Origin: Candidatus Roizmanbacteria bacterium CG_4_10_14_0_8_um_filter_33_9
GTDB lineage: Bacteria > Patescibacteriota > Microgenomatia > UBA1406 > GWC2-37-13
Direction: 5' to 3'
Assembly (NCBI GenBank): GCA_002785065.1
Contig: PFLI01000074.1
Span: forward strand, 1-8,561
Length of the DNA: 8,561 nucleotides
Shown: positions 1 to 6,299 of the stretch, piece by piece
Position numbering within the stretch: position 1 is the first letter of the stretch
Layout: every line of letters begins with the position of its first letter
Notes under the pieces: generated by a model
Told to the model about the DNA's origin: nothing
What the model saw: only the letters and a program-made list of their open reading frames with translations
The model's database searches: none
Program-made: the position numbers and the translations under genes

Positions 1-2
1 AT

Positions 3-116
3 TCTAACACATTTTTTAAGGTTAAATATAAACAAAATCCTATACCTCTTGACTTTTTGAAAACAGATGATCTTATTACTGTTTCCGAAAAACCTGGAGA
101 AAATCCCTCACTATAA
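3..116 (+). CDS. Possible 3' end of an unidentified gene (5' end outside window)
   Basis: Frame 3 is open from the left edge of the window to a TAA at 114-116, giving 37 residues and ending in EKPGENPSL. The composition is that of a soluble protein tail (mixed charged and polar residues, three prolines), whereas frames 1 and 2 on this strand close earlier. I recognise no family in so short a tail. If real, this gene converges on the leftward rpmH-yidC-jag cluster, with 134 bp separating its stop from the jag stop. No good rho-independent terminator follows it; the inverted repeat AGAGTT...AACTCT at 119-148 has no T-run. An open stretch this short could also be chance. Confidence 0.4.
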   Translation, partial: SNTFFKVKYKQNPIPLDFLKTDDLITVSEKPGENPSL

Positions 117-234
117 AAAGAGTTAAAGAAGATGACTGAAAAAACTCTGTGAAATTAGTACACTGTAAACAGGAAGAACGCATCATGAAGTATGAAATAA
201 CATCAAACACGATAAGAATAGGGAAAAAAAGAAT

Positions 235-256
235 AAAAAAAGCCGAGTTTTTACTC
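235..256 (-). terminator. Weak candidate terminator after jag
   Basis: Read leftward, the end of jag overlaps a short hairpin (GAGT, four-base loop, ACTC at 245-256) followed by GGC and a run of seven T (235-241 as A on the plus strand). The stem is only 4 bp, with possible extension by GCC/GGC and GAG/CTC pairing, so it is a weak intrinsic terminator at best. Its position right at the last gene of the cluster supports it. Confidence 0.4.
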
Positions 257-733
257 CTCACTGGCGCCTTCTGGTTGACCATTTTCTTTTAAATCAATCA
301 CAAGTTGTCTATCTTTACCTTCACCTACTGAATAACTAATTAAATCTGGATAATTACTGGTGACATATTGATGAATAATTCGTCTTTCAAACGAGGAAAG
401 ATAGCTTATTTTTTCAGCCTGACGCGTATCTGTAACTTTATCAGCGTACTGGCTCGTAAGCACTTCAAGTCGTTCTTTTTGTTTTTCACGGTAATCATTT
501 ACATTAATCAAAACCCTAACAGATTCACCCACTTTTCTATATAAAATAACTTCAAGAATTTTTTGCAATGCGCGAATGGTTTCTCCATGACGGCCAATAA
601 TAGTTGGCGCTTCTTCAGTTTTAATTGTTATATGAAAAAATCCTCCATCTTCTGAAACCTCACAGGTATATGTTTCAACTAATTTACTTAGTAATCCTTC
701 TGTTTCTGTTTTAACGGTCTCTAATTTATCCAT
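251..733 (-). CDS. jag: KH-R3H RNA-binding protein of the Jag/KhpB family
   Basis: This 160-residue protein has the Jag core: a KH domain with the GxxG loop as GRHG at residues 47-50, then an R3H domain whose RxxxH signature is R117 and H121. Family members bind RNA and are linked to envelope growth and division in Gram-positive bacteria; the gene usually follows yidC, as here. The N-terminal Jag_N domain of Firmicutes proteins is absent, because the KH domain starts within about 25 residues of the start. The tail is acidic (ends EGASEE). The ATG at 731-733 fits the family's length. No Shine-Dalgarno precedes it; the upstream 82 bp are an unusual repeat-rich spacer. A TTTAAT box 5 nt before the ATG could be a weak -10 for a separate, near-leaderless transcript. 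The family call is secure from motifs and context. Confidence 0.93.
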   Translation of the reverse strand: MDKLETVKTETEGLLSKLVETYTCEVSEDGGFFHITIKTEEAPTIIGRHGETIRALQKILEVILYRKVGESVRVLINVNDYREKQKERLEVLTSQYADKVTDTRQAEKISYLSSFERRIIHQYVTSNYPDLISYSVGEGKDRQLVIDLKENGQPEGASEE

Positions 734-740
734 TTTGTAT

Positions 741-820
741 TAAATTAACTATTAATGAATTAACGGATTAACAAATTTATGTACTAACCCGTTAATTCAT
801 TAATCCTTTAACCTATTAAT
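741..820. repeat. TTAA-unit repeat block with perfect 16-bp inverted repeat
   Basis: The yidC-jag spacer is built from 7-8 nt units containing TTAA or TTAAT. Arms 751-766 and 789-804 are perfect reverse complements over 16 bp, separated by 22 nt, so RNA or extruded DNA could form a hairpin. Further related units lie outside the arms (ATTAAT at 815-820, TTAATTTA at 741-750 read leftward). The block fills almost all of the spacer and slightly overlaps the yidC stop codon. There is no T-tract, so it is not a standard intrinsic terminator. It could be an mRNA-processing or stabilising element, or a dispersed intergenic repeat. Confidence 0.75.
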
Positions 821-1628
821 TTGTTCTTTTTTTCTTATGTATATTTCTGTATTGAATTATACTAAACAGCGAAAAAATATTCCAATACAGAGAAAGACCT
901 ATCGGTAAACTCATGGAAAACCACCCTATCATAAGAGGGAAAACGTATTTCATCTGGGTGTTCATTACTTTTTGAAAATCGTCTTTATTTTCTTTCTTTC
1001 CAAGTTTGACGTCTTTATCTTTTACAACTGTCGCTATTGCATTTGATGTTGGAGTGGAGCTTTGAACTTGTAAATATTGCAACACCGCAGTAATGATCGG
1101 AACTGCATAATAAAAAGGATTGTTTGCTTTTTGCGGGCTCATCGCTAAATTAATCCCGAAAAACCATGGATCTATTGAGTGAACTTTAAGAAAAGGAAAA
1201 TAAACGATTTTATTAATCGCAATAATTGTTTTTTGAATATTTCCGTTAAAAAACAATGCCAAAGCTTGATACAGTGCAATAAAAATAGGCATTTGAATAA
1301 TCATAAACAGACACCCTGAAGCGGGATTAATGCCGTATTGCTGATACAGTTTTAATTGTTCTTCCTGAAGTTTCTTGGGATCTTTTTTATGTTTTGCAGA
1401 TAACTTATCCATATGTGGTTTAATATCCTGCATTTTTTTTGTCATTTCCATCTGTTGTTTAAAAAGGGGATGAAGAAGAAGCCGAACAAATATAGTAAGA
1501 GCAATAATAGAAAATCCAAATGCTCCGGGCAATTTTAATTGCAAAAAAATATAATAGAAAAAAACCAAGAGGTTTTTTATGGGAGAAAAAAACAAAGTTT
1601 CAAACGCGACTCCAATATATTGGAACAT
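816..1628 (-). CDS. yidC: YidC/Oxa1 family membrane protein insertase
   Basis: This 270-residue protein has the YidC/Oxa1 core that inserts and folds membrane proteins, alone or with SecYEG. Visible features in order are: an N-terminal hydrophobic segment (about 17-32); the first core membrane helix carrying the conserved groove arginine (R49 in IFVRLLLHPL); a long basic cytoplasmic hairpin with MTKKMQDIKPHMDKL; the helix GCLFMIIQMPIFIALYQ; a segment around YYAVPIITAVLQYL; and a final pair ending near SLYWNIFSLFSIIQY. There is no large periplasmic domain as in proteobacterial YidC, so it resembles the short Gram-positive/Oxa1 form. No lipobox cysteine is visible at the N-terminus. The basic tail HKKKRTN may contact ribosomes (inference). 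It starts 9 bp after the rpmH stop, with no room for rnpA and no Shine-Dalgarno. Confidence 0.95.
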   Translation of the reverse strand: MFQYIGVAFETLFFSPIKNLLVFFYYIFLQLKLPGAFGFSIIALTIFVRLLLHPLFKQQMEMTKKMQDIKPHMDKLSAKHKKDPKKLQEEQLKLYQQYGINPASGCLFMIIQMPIFIALYQALALFFNGNIQKTIIAINKIVYFPFLKVHSIDPWFFGINLAMSPQKANNPFYYAVPIITAVLQYLQVQSSTPTSNAIATVVKDKDVKLGKKENKDDFQKVMNTQMKYVFPLMIGWFSMSLPIGLSLYWNIFSLFSIIQYRNIHKKKRTN

Positions 1629-1637
1629 ATAAATAAA

Positions 1638-1778
1638 TTAGACTGATAATTTTTTTCGACCTTTTGCAATACGACGTTTAATTACTTTTCGACCGTCTTT
1701 TGAATCCATGCGTTTTAAAAATCCGTGCTTACGAACTCGTTTACCTTTTTTTGGTTGATATGTTCTTTTTGTTGCCAT
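1638..1778 (-). CDS. rpmH: 50S ribosomal protein L34
   Basis: This 46-residue, very basic protein begins MATKRTYQPKKGKRVRKHGF and continues with the L34 hallmark LKRM, then DGRKVIKRRIAKGRKKLSV. L34 is a small component of the large ribosomal subunit. It matches the family in length and throughout its sequence. Its first 38 bp overlap the 3' end of valS in another frame, so translation is probably coupled to valS termination or served by a promoter inside valS. The yidC start follows 9 bp after its stop. rnpA, which normally sits right after rpmH and often overlaps it, is missing. No Shine-Dalgarno is visible before the ATG. Confidence 0.97.
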   Translation of the reverse strand: MATKRTYQPKKGKRVRKHGFLKRMDSKDGRKVIKRRIAKGRKKLSV

Positions 1779-4002
1779 GTGTTGTAAATGTAACTTCTAA
1801 CAGTGAAGTGTTTACCCCATGAAATTGTTGCCAAATTGCATCTGTTACAAACGGCATAAATGGATGTAACATCTTTAAGCTTTGCAGATATGTTTCTTGT
1901 AAGCTCGTAAGAACTTCTATATTACCACGTTTTAATTCTTCTTTCAACTGTTCAATATAGTAATCGGCAAGTCTATGCCAAATAAATTCGTATAAATCTC
2001 CTAAAGCTTTTGAAAAATAATACTTTTTCATATTATTCATATACGTTTTTTCCAATCCTTTCAATTCTTCTTTCATTTTTTGAACAACCTCATTTGTTTT
2101 TGGATCAATTTCTTTGATATTTGCTTGCCCCGCGAAGCCTTGGCGAAGAGGGAATATTTGACATTTGACATTTAATTGTATGAATCTTCCCATATTCCAT
2201 ATTTTATTGGCAAAATTTCTCATTCCTCGGACTTTATCTTCAGACAAATTTACTTTTGCTCCAGCTGTTGTTCCAAAAAGAAGCGACGCCCTAAATGCAT
2301 CTGCGCCATATTTGTCAACAAGCTCAATGGGATTGATCACATTTCCTTTACTTTTACTCATTTTCTGCCCCTTTGCATCCGCAACCATAGACCATAAAAA
2401 AACGGTTTTAAAAGGGACCTGTTTTTTTATATATAGAGAAAAAAGAATCATACGAGATACCCAAAACGGGAGAATGTCAGATAGTGTTCCTAAAAAATCA
2501 GTGGGATACCGTTTTTCATAATCTTCCCCGTTTAACGTGACTAGTGGCCACTGACTTGAAGAAAACCATGTGTCAAAAGTGTCTGTTTCTTGTATGTAAT
2601 CATCTCCTGGAGAATGTTCAGAAACAATATATTGAGCCTGAGTTGGAACAGTAAGTTTTTGTAACCCATCAATTATTTCCTGGATAGAATATATATTAAG
2701 TAAATCTTTGATTATTCCCTGAACTTGTTTGTTGTTTTTATCGATAAAAACAACAAACATATCAGGATTATTCTTGATACTATACCATACGGGAATTCGT
2801 ATCCCCCAAACAATTTGTCGACTAATTGGCCAATCATGCATCGTCTGAAGCCACTGGAGCATTTGTCTTTTATAGCGACTTGGATAAAACGTAACTTTAT
2901 TATCCTTTACCGCTTGAATAACGGGTTTTTTTAACGTACTCACTTTAATAAACCAGTTCGGAACCACCATTGGTTCAAGATCGCGCTTACACTTATAACA
3001 AACCGTAACCGAATGAAGATATTGAGTATCAATCTTTTCTATGAGGCCTTTTTTTTGTAAATCTTCAGCGACTTTTTGCCGAGCAACTTTAATTTTTAAT
3101 CCTTTATAGGGTCCAGTAAGCTCATTTAATTTTCCGGTAAAATCAATTACGCTTTTTACCGATAAATGATGACGTTTCCCTACTTCAAAATCGTTTGGAT
3201 CATGAGCGGGAGTAATTTTTACTACTCCTGTTCCAAATTCAGGATCTACATAATCATCGCCAATTACTTTAATCTTAAATGTTCCCAACAATCCTTCTGC
3301 TTCGATTTCTTTACCAATCCATTTTGTATACCGCTTATCTTTTGGGTGTACAGCAAGTGCAGTATCCCCAAATTTTGTTTCAGGCCTCACTGTTGCCAAA
3401 GTAAATGAACCGTATTTTATGTAATAAAGTGGGTCAATTCGTTCTATATGTTCTACTTCCAACTCTGACAAGGAAGTGCCACAATGAGTACAGTAATTTA
3501 CAATATAGTCAGAGCGATATACATATCCTTCCTTTTCCATTTTATAAAACGTATCAAAAACCCGCTTCAATACGTGTGAATCAAGCATGAAAACACTTTT
3601 ATTCCACTGCGCTAAAAACCCAAGACGTTTAAATTGCTTATATATAAGTCCTGAATTATCTTTGACGAATTGATATATATTATTAAAAAGAGTTTGTCTG
3701 TCAAAATCCAGTCGTGATTTTCCTTGTTTAGCTAGATATTTTTCATATACATATTGTGTTTCAAATCCAGCATGATCCATACCGGGAATCCACTGCGCGT
3801 CATATCCATTCATGAGTTTCCATCGAATTAAAATGTCATCAATCACATACATACCATGACCTGCATGAAGTGAAGCATTTGCATTAGGAGGAGGCATTAA
3901 TATCGTAAATAGTTTTCCGTTTTGTTTTTTCGCCAATATATTACGTTCCCATAATTCAGTTAGGGATTGTTCAAATAACGACGGAATAAACTTATTTTCC
4001 AT
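1741..4002 (-). CDS. valS: Valyl-tRNA synthetase, short form with an in-frame repeat insertion
   Basis: A class I synthetase that charges tRNA-Val. From the chosen start it has 753 residues. The HIGH signature appears as HAGH (46-49) after PPPNANASL, and KMSKS is at 547-551. Zinc-type CxxC pairs are at 171/174 and 335/338. The CP1 editing domain keeps TVRPETKFGDTA and KITPAHDPNDFEVG; ISRQIVWGIRIPVWY and DTWFSS are also typical. The anticodon domain ends with LHPFMPF, and only about 35 residues follow, so the usual C-terminal coiled-coil arm is missing. Residues 612-630 are a repeat-derived insertion early in the anticodon domain. The frame is open to an ATG at 4075-4077, but that would lie upstream of the predicted transcription start near 4042. 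The ATG at 4000-4002 starts the family-like text MENKFIPSLFEQ, so I chose it; the ATG at 4015-4017 is possible. The last 38 bp overlap rpmH. Confidence 0.93.
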   Translation of the reverse strand: MENKFIPSLFEQSLTELWERNILAKKQNGKLFTILMPPPNANASLHAGHGMYVIDDILIRWKLMNGYDAQWIPGMDHAGFETQYVYEKYLAKQGKSRLDFDRQTLFNNIYQFVKDNSGLIYKQFKRLGFLAQWNKSVFMLDSHVLKRVFDTFYKMEKEGYVYRSDYIVNYCTHCGTSLSELEVEHIERIDPLYYIKYGSFTLATVRPETKFGDTALAVHPKDKRYTKWIGKEIEAEGLLGTFKIKVIGDDYVDPEFGTGVVKITPAHDPNDFEVGKRHHLSVKSVIDFTGKLNELTGPYKGLKIKVARQKVAEDLQKKGLIEKIDTQYLHSVTVCYKCKRDLEPMVVPNWFIKVSTLKKPVIQAVKDNKVTFYPSRYKRQMLQWLQTMHDWPISRQIVWGIRIPVWYSIKNNPDMFVVFIDKNNKQVQGIIKDLLNIYSIQEIIDGLQKLTVPTQAQYIVSEHSPGDDYIQETDTFDTWFSSSQWPLVTLNGEDYEKRYPTDFLGTLSDILPFWVSRMILFSLYIKKQVPFKTVFLWSMVADAKGQKMSKSKGNVINPIELVDKYGADAFRASLLFGTTAGAKVNLSEDKVRGMRNFANKIWNMGRFIQLNVKCQIFPLRQGFAGQANIKEIDPKTNEVVQKMKEELKGLEKTYMNNMKKYYFSKALGDLYEFIWHRLADYYIEQLKEELKRGNIEVLTSLQETYLQSLKMLHPFMPFVTDAIWQQFHGVNTSLLEVTFTTHGNKKNISTKKR
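2113..2173 (-). repeat. Dispersed protein-coding repeat, copy 1 (inside valS)
   Basis: The valS segment encodes KCQIFPLRQGFAGQANIK (residues 613-630). At one edge TTTGATATTTGCTTGCCC (2113-2130) matches the copy at 8383-8400 in 17 of 18 bases. At the other edge the 11-mer ATTTGACATTT occurs twice, overlapping (2156-2166 and 2163-2173). The core contains an imperfect 15-nt palindrome at 2131-2145. The copy is 6 nt longer than the ligase copy over the shared span (54 against 48 nt), which preserves the frame. It is read in the sense strand of valS. Confidence 0.85.
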
Positions 4003-4024
4003 ACGCCATTTTCTCATTTTCAGC

Positions 4025-4053
4025 TTTAAAATGCAACTGAGGAAGCGTATAAT
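4025..4053 (+). promoter_or_regulatory. Predicted leaderless promoter of the DUF2298 gene
   Basis: TTTAAA (4025-4030, 4/6 match to -35), a 17-bp spacer and a perfect TATAAT (4048-4053) lie directly before the ATG at 4060. Six bases separate the -10 from the ATG, so transcription should begin at or within a base of the start codon. No Shine-Dalgarno is present, which fits leaderless translation. Confidence 0.65.
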
Positions 4054-4077
4054 ATTCAAATGAATTGGATTACTCAA
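4049..4077 (-). promoter_or_regulatory. Predicted promoter of the valS-rpmH-yidC-jag cluster
   Basis: Read leftward, TTGAGT (4072-4077) and TATTAT (4049-4054) are separated by exactly 17 bp, matching the -35 and -10 consensus at 4/6 and 5/6 positions. Transcription would start near 4042, leaving a leader of about 40 nt before the valS ATG at 4002. The -35 lies inside the first codons of the divergent gene, and the -10 nearly coincides with that gene's -10 on the other strand. Confidence 0.55.
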
Positions 4078-6192
4078 TCATTAACATGGTACTTATTCTT
4101 ACTGCCGCTTGGTTTTATTGGTTATTTATTTGTAAAAAAGTTTCTTTTTCCTTTTTTTGACGGTGGGTATGCATTTGGGAAAACAATTACCATTCTCCTG
4201 TTAACATACACGATGTTTATTTTTGGCATAGCCAAAATTCTTCCCTTTACTCAACTTAGTCTTTTTTTTATTCTATCTGTCTTTATTGCTGGAGTAATTA
4301 TGCTTCGAAAGAAATATAAAAAATATAATAAACTCTTTGAAAATAGAACACAGCTCTATATTCTTATTGGAGAAGAACTTTTGTTTTTAGCCTCATTATT
4401 GTTTTTAACGTTTATCAGAGGACAAGAACCGTCTTTGCATGGACTGGAAAAATTTATGGATTATGGATTTATTCAGTCAATTCTGCGTTCTAAATTTTTC
4501 CCACCTCTTGATATGTGGCTCTCTTCTGATTTAATTCGACCTGAAGGATATCCTATAAATTACTATTACTTTGGTCATCTTTCCGGAGCCATACTTATCA
4601 AGCTGACAGGAATTACTCCATCGGTTGGATACAACCTCATTCTTGCAACCATTTTTGCTCAAGCAATTACGATTGTTTTTTCCCTCGTGGGAAATATTGT
4701 ATATTTGTTTTCTAAAAAAATAGTTCCTTCTTTATTTTTTGGCTTCTTAGGAAGCATTATTGTTAACTTTGGAGGTAATCTCCATACTGTTTATCTTTTT
4801 ACTAAAGGATATGCTCCGGAAAATCCTGTTCCTTTTTGGACCATTTTATCCAATTATAATCCGGCAAAATACTGGTACCCGAATGCAACCCGATTTATTC
4901 CTTTTACCATCCACGAATTTCCTTCCTACTCCTATGTGGTCGCTGATCTGCACGGACATGTGTTTGATATACCTTTTGTACTTCTTACCCTGACTGTTCT
5001 TTTTATGTTTTTTATAAATAGAAAAAAAATTGTCAATCTTTATTATTTAATTCTCAATTCTGTAGTACTTGGCTTTCTAACCGCTACGTATTATATGACA
5101 AATGCCTTTGATGGACCAATTTATATTCTCTTATCTATAGTGTGTTTTGTAGTCATTCTTGGCTTTACAACGAATCTTATCATTGCATGCGGAGTACTAT
5201 TTGTTTCTTTTTTAATTTTTTCGTTTCCTTTTTCGATTTTTTTTTCACCTTTTGTTTCTGGAATAGGAGTAAACTGCGCTCCCAAATTTTTAACTGATAT
5301 TGGCAAAATGGGACCTTTTCTTTTTGAATCAGGTAACTGTCAATCAGATGCATGGTGGATGTTGTTTGTGCTTTGGGGATTTTTTTGGATCGCTTTTGTA
5401 ACATTTCCGATCATTAAATGGTTTGAGCAAAGAAAAAAACCCATTACCCAAATTCAAACACATATCGATGATTTTATATTTATTCTTTTTTCTTTTGGTA
5501 CTCTTTTCATCCTTATTCCAGAATTTTTTTATATCAAGGATATTTACCCTGCTCATTTTCGAGCCAATACTATGTTTAAACTTGGATACCAAGCATTTAT
5601 TATGATGGGAATTGCAGCTGCTTATATTTTTTTCCGATTAAGATATGTTAAACATCGATATGTAAGTTTATTTAAAATACTTCTTATTGTTTCATTTTTG
5701 TTTGTTTTTATCTATCCATTCTATTCGTTTCCCTCCTATTATGGTTCTTTACAAAAAACTCCCAACCTTGATGGCATAGAGTGGCTCAATCGCGATTATC
5801 CTGAAAACCATGAAATTATTGATTATATTAACAAGAATATTAGCGGACAACCGGTTATCCTTGAAGCTCAAGGAGATTCGTATACTGATTATAATTATAT
5901 ATCCGCATATACCGGACTTCCAACCGTTGCAGGCTGGTGGGTGCATGAGTGGTTATGGAGAGGTTCATCAACAGTTGTTTCTGATCGTATTCCCGACATA
6001 ATTGCCCTCTACGAGTCAAAAGATATTGTAAAAACAAAAGAATTAATCGAAAAATATGGAATTAAATACATTGTTGTTTCTTCAATGGAGAAGAAAAAAT
6101 ATAAAAATCTTTATGAAGCAAAGTTTGCAGAGATTGCTAACAAAATATATACTTCATCAAATGGGTTTGGGGCTTTATATCAAGTAAAATAA
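4060..6192 (+). CDS. DUF2298 ('YYY') polytopic membrane protein
   Basis: This 710-residue protein has many hydrophobic segments, starting with one at about residues 8-25. Signature stretches of the DUF2298/Chlor_Arch_YYY family are visible: INYYYFGHLSGA (around 166-177) followed by LTGITPSVGYNL, an ATYYMTNAFDGPIY segment, FRANTMFKLGYQAF (R501 onward), and near the C-terminus LEAQGDSYTDYNYISAYTGL with HEWLWRG (629-635). The last 150 or so residues form a soluble, presumably extracytoplasmic domain. The family is found in archaea, Chloroflexi and CPR bacteria; it resembles GT-C type lipid-linked-sugar glycosyltransferases, but its reaction is, to my knowledge, unproven. The ATG at 4060 is the only ATG after an in-frame stop at 4027, and a perfect -10 lies 6 nt upstream. 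Nearby family-2 glycosyltransferases fit a role in surface glycans (inference). Confidence 0.9.
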   Translation: MNWITQSLTWYLFLLPLGFIGYLFVKKFLFPFFDGGYAFGKTITILLLTYTMFIFGIAKILPFTQLSLFFILSVFIAGVIMLRKKYKKYNKLFENRTQLYILIGEELLFLASLLFLTFIRGQEPSLHGLEKFMDYGFIQSILRSKFFPPLDMWLSSDLIRPEGYPINYYYFGHLSGAILIKLTGITPSVGYNLILATIFAQAITIVFSLVGNIVYLFSKKIVPSLFFGFLGSIIVNFGGNLHTVYLFTKGYAPENPVPFWTILSNYNPAKYWYPNATRFIPFTIHEFPSYSYVVADLHGHVFDIPFVLLTLTVLFMFFINRKKIVNLYYLILNSVVLGFLTATYYMTNAFDGPIYILLSIVCFVVILGFTTNLIIACGVLFVSFLIFSFPFSIFFSPFVSGIGVNCAPKFLTDIGKMGPFLFESGNCQSDAWWMLFVLWGFFWIAFVTFPIIKWFEQRKKPITQIQTHIDDFIFILFSFGTLFILIPEFFYIKDIYPAHFRANTMFKLGYQAFIMMGIAAAYIFFRLRYVKHRYVSLFKILLIVSFLFVFIYPFYSFPSYYGSLQKTPNLDGIEWLNRDYPENHEIIDYINKNISGQPVILEAQGDSYTDYNYISAYTGLPTVAGWWVHEWLWRGSSTVVSDRIPDIIALYESKDIVKTKELIEKYGIKYIVVSSMEKKKYKNLYEAKFAEIANKIYTSSNGFGALYQVK

Positions 6193-6201
6193 CGCATGTA
6201 C

Positions 6202-6228
6202 TTGACAAAAAAATATATATTTGATAAT
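6202..6228 (+). promoter_or_regulatory. Promoter-like element upstream of the 6236 hairpin
   Basis: A perfect TTGACA (6202-6207) begins 9 bp after the DUF2298 stop. GATAAT (6223-6228, 5/6) follows after a 15-bp spacer, shorter than the ideal 17. The predicted start, near 6235, is the base before a long hairpin. It could drive a very short RNA. In such an AT-rich spacer a chance match is possible. Confidence 0.4.
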
Positions 6229-6234
6229 CTAAAC

Positions 6235-6295
6235 AAAGAGCATTACTACTCGTCGTCCCCTTACACGAGCGGTAGTGATGCTCTTATTTTTTTTT
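6235..6295 (+). ncRNA. Candidate tiny hairpin RNA (promoter plus hairpin plus T-tract)
   Basis: If the TTGACA/GATAAT element at 6202-6228 is active, it would produce an RNA of about 60 nt consisting almost entirely of this hairpin and its U-tail. The 11-nt loop is C-rich (CGTCCCCTTAC), so it would expose a single-stranded CCCC motif able to pair with G-rich targets such as Shine-Dalgarno sequences (inference). I recognise no known RNA family. The simpler reading is a terminator with a fortuitous promoter. Confidence 0.3.
6236..6295 (+). terminator. Intrinsic terminator after the DUF2298 gene
   Basis: The stem pairs AAGAGCAT (6236-6243) with ATGCTCTT (6278-6285), then a T/G wobble, ACTA with TAGT, a three-base bulge (CGG, 6270-6272) and CTCGT with ACGAG. 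An 11-nt loop (6254-6264) closes it, and nine T follow (6287-6295). It lies 43 bp after the DUF2298 stop. Read leftward it is followed only by TGTTTAG, so it terminates mainly rightward transcripts but may also help end the convergent small gene. Confidence 0.8.
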
Positions 6296-6299
6296 GCGT

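Noticed and set aside
119..148. AGAGTT...AACTCT inverted repeat as a terminator for the left-edge gene
   Set aside because: The stem is only 6 bp with an 18-nt loop and no T-run follows.
76..282. Leftward 68-codon frame with a hydrophobic stretch
   Set aside because: It overlaps the end of jag by 32 bp in another frame and also overlaps the likely rightward gene tail. It has no promoter or ribosome-binding signal; the hydrophobic run reflects T-rich sequence downstream of jag.
2165..3590. Several rightward frames of 61-118 codons
   Set aside because: They are antisense to valS, whose conserved motifs cover the region. They lack recognisable domains and start signals.
4003..4077. N-terminal extension of ValRS to the ATG at 4077
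   Set aside because: The extra 25 residues are not ValRS-like, the ATG lies upstream of the predicted transcription start, and it would overlap the divergent gene's start.
4760..6037. Short frames on both strands within the DUF2298 gene
   Set aside because: They lie inside a well-supported coding frame and are low-complexity by-products of T-rich membrane-segment codons.
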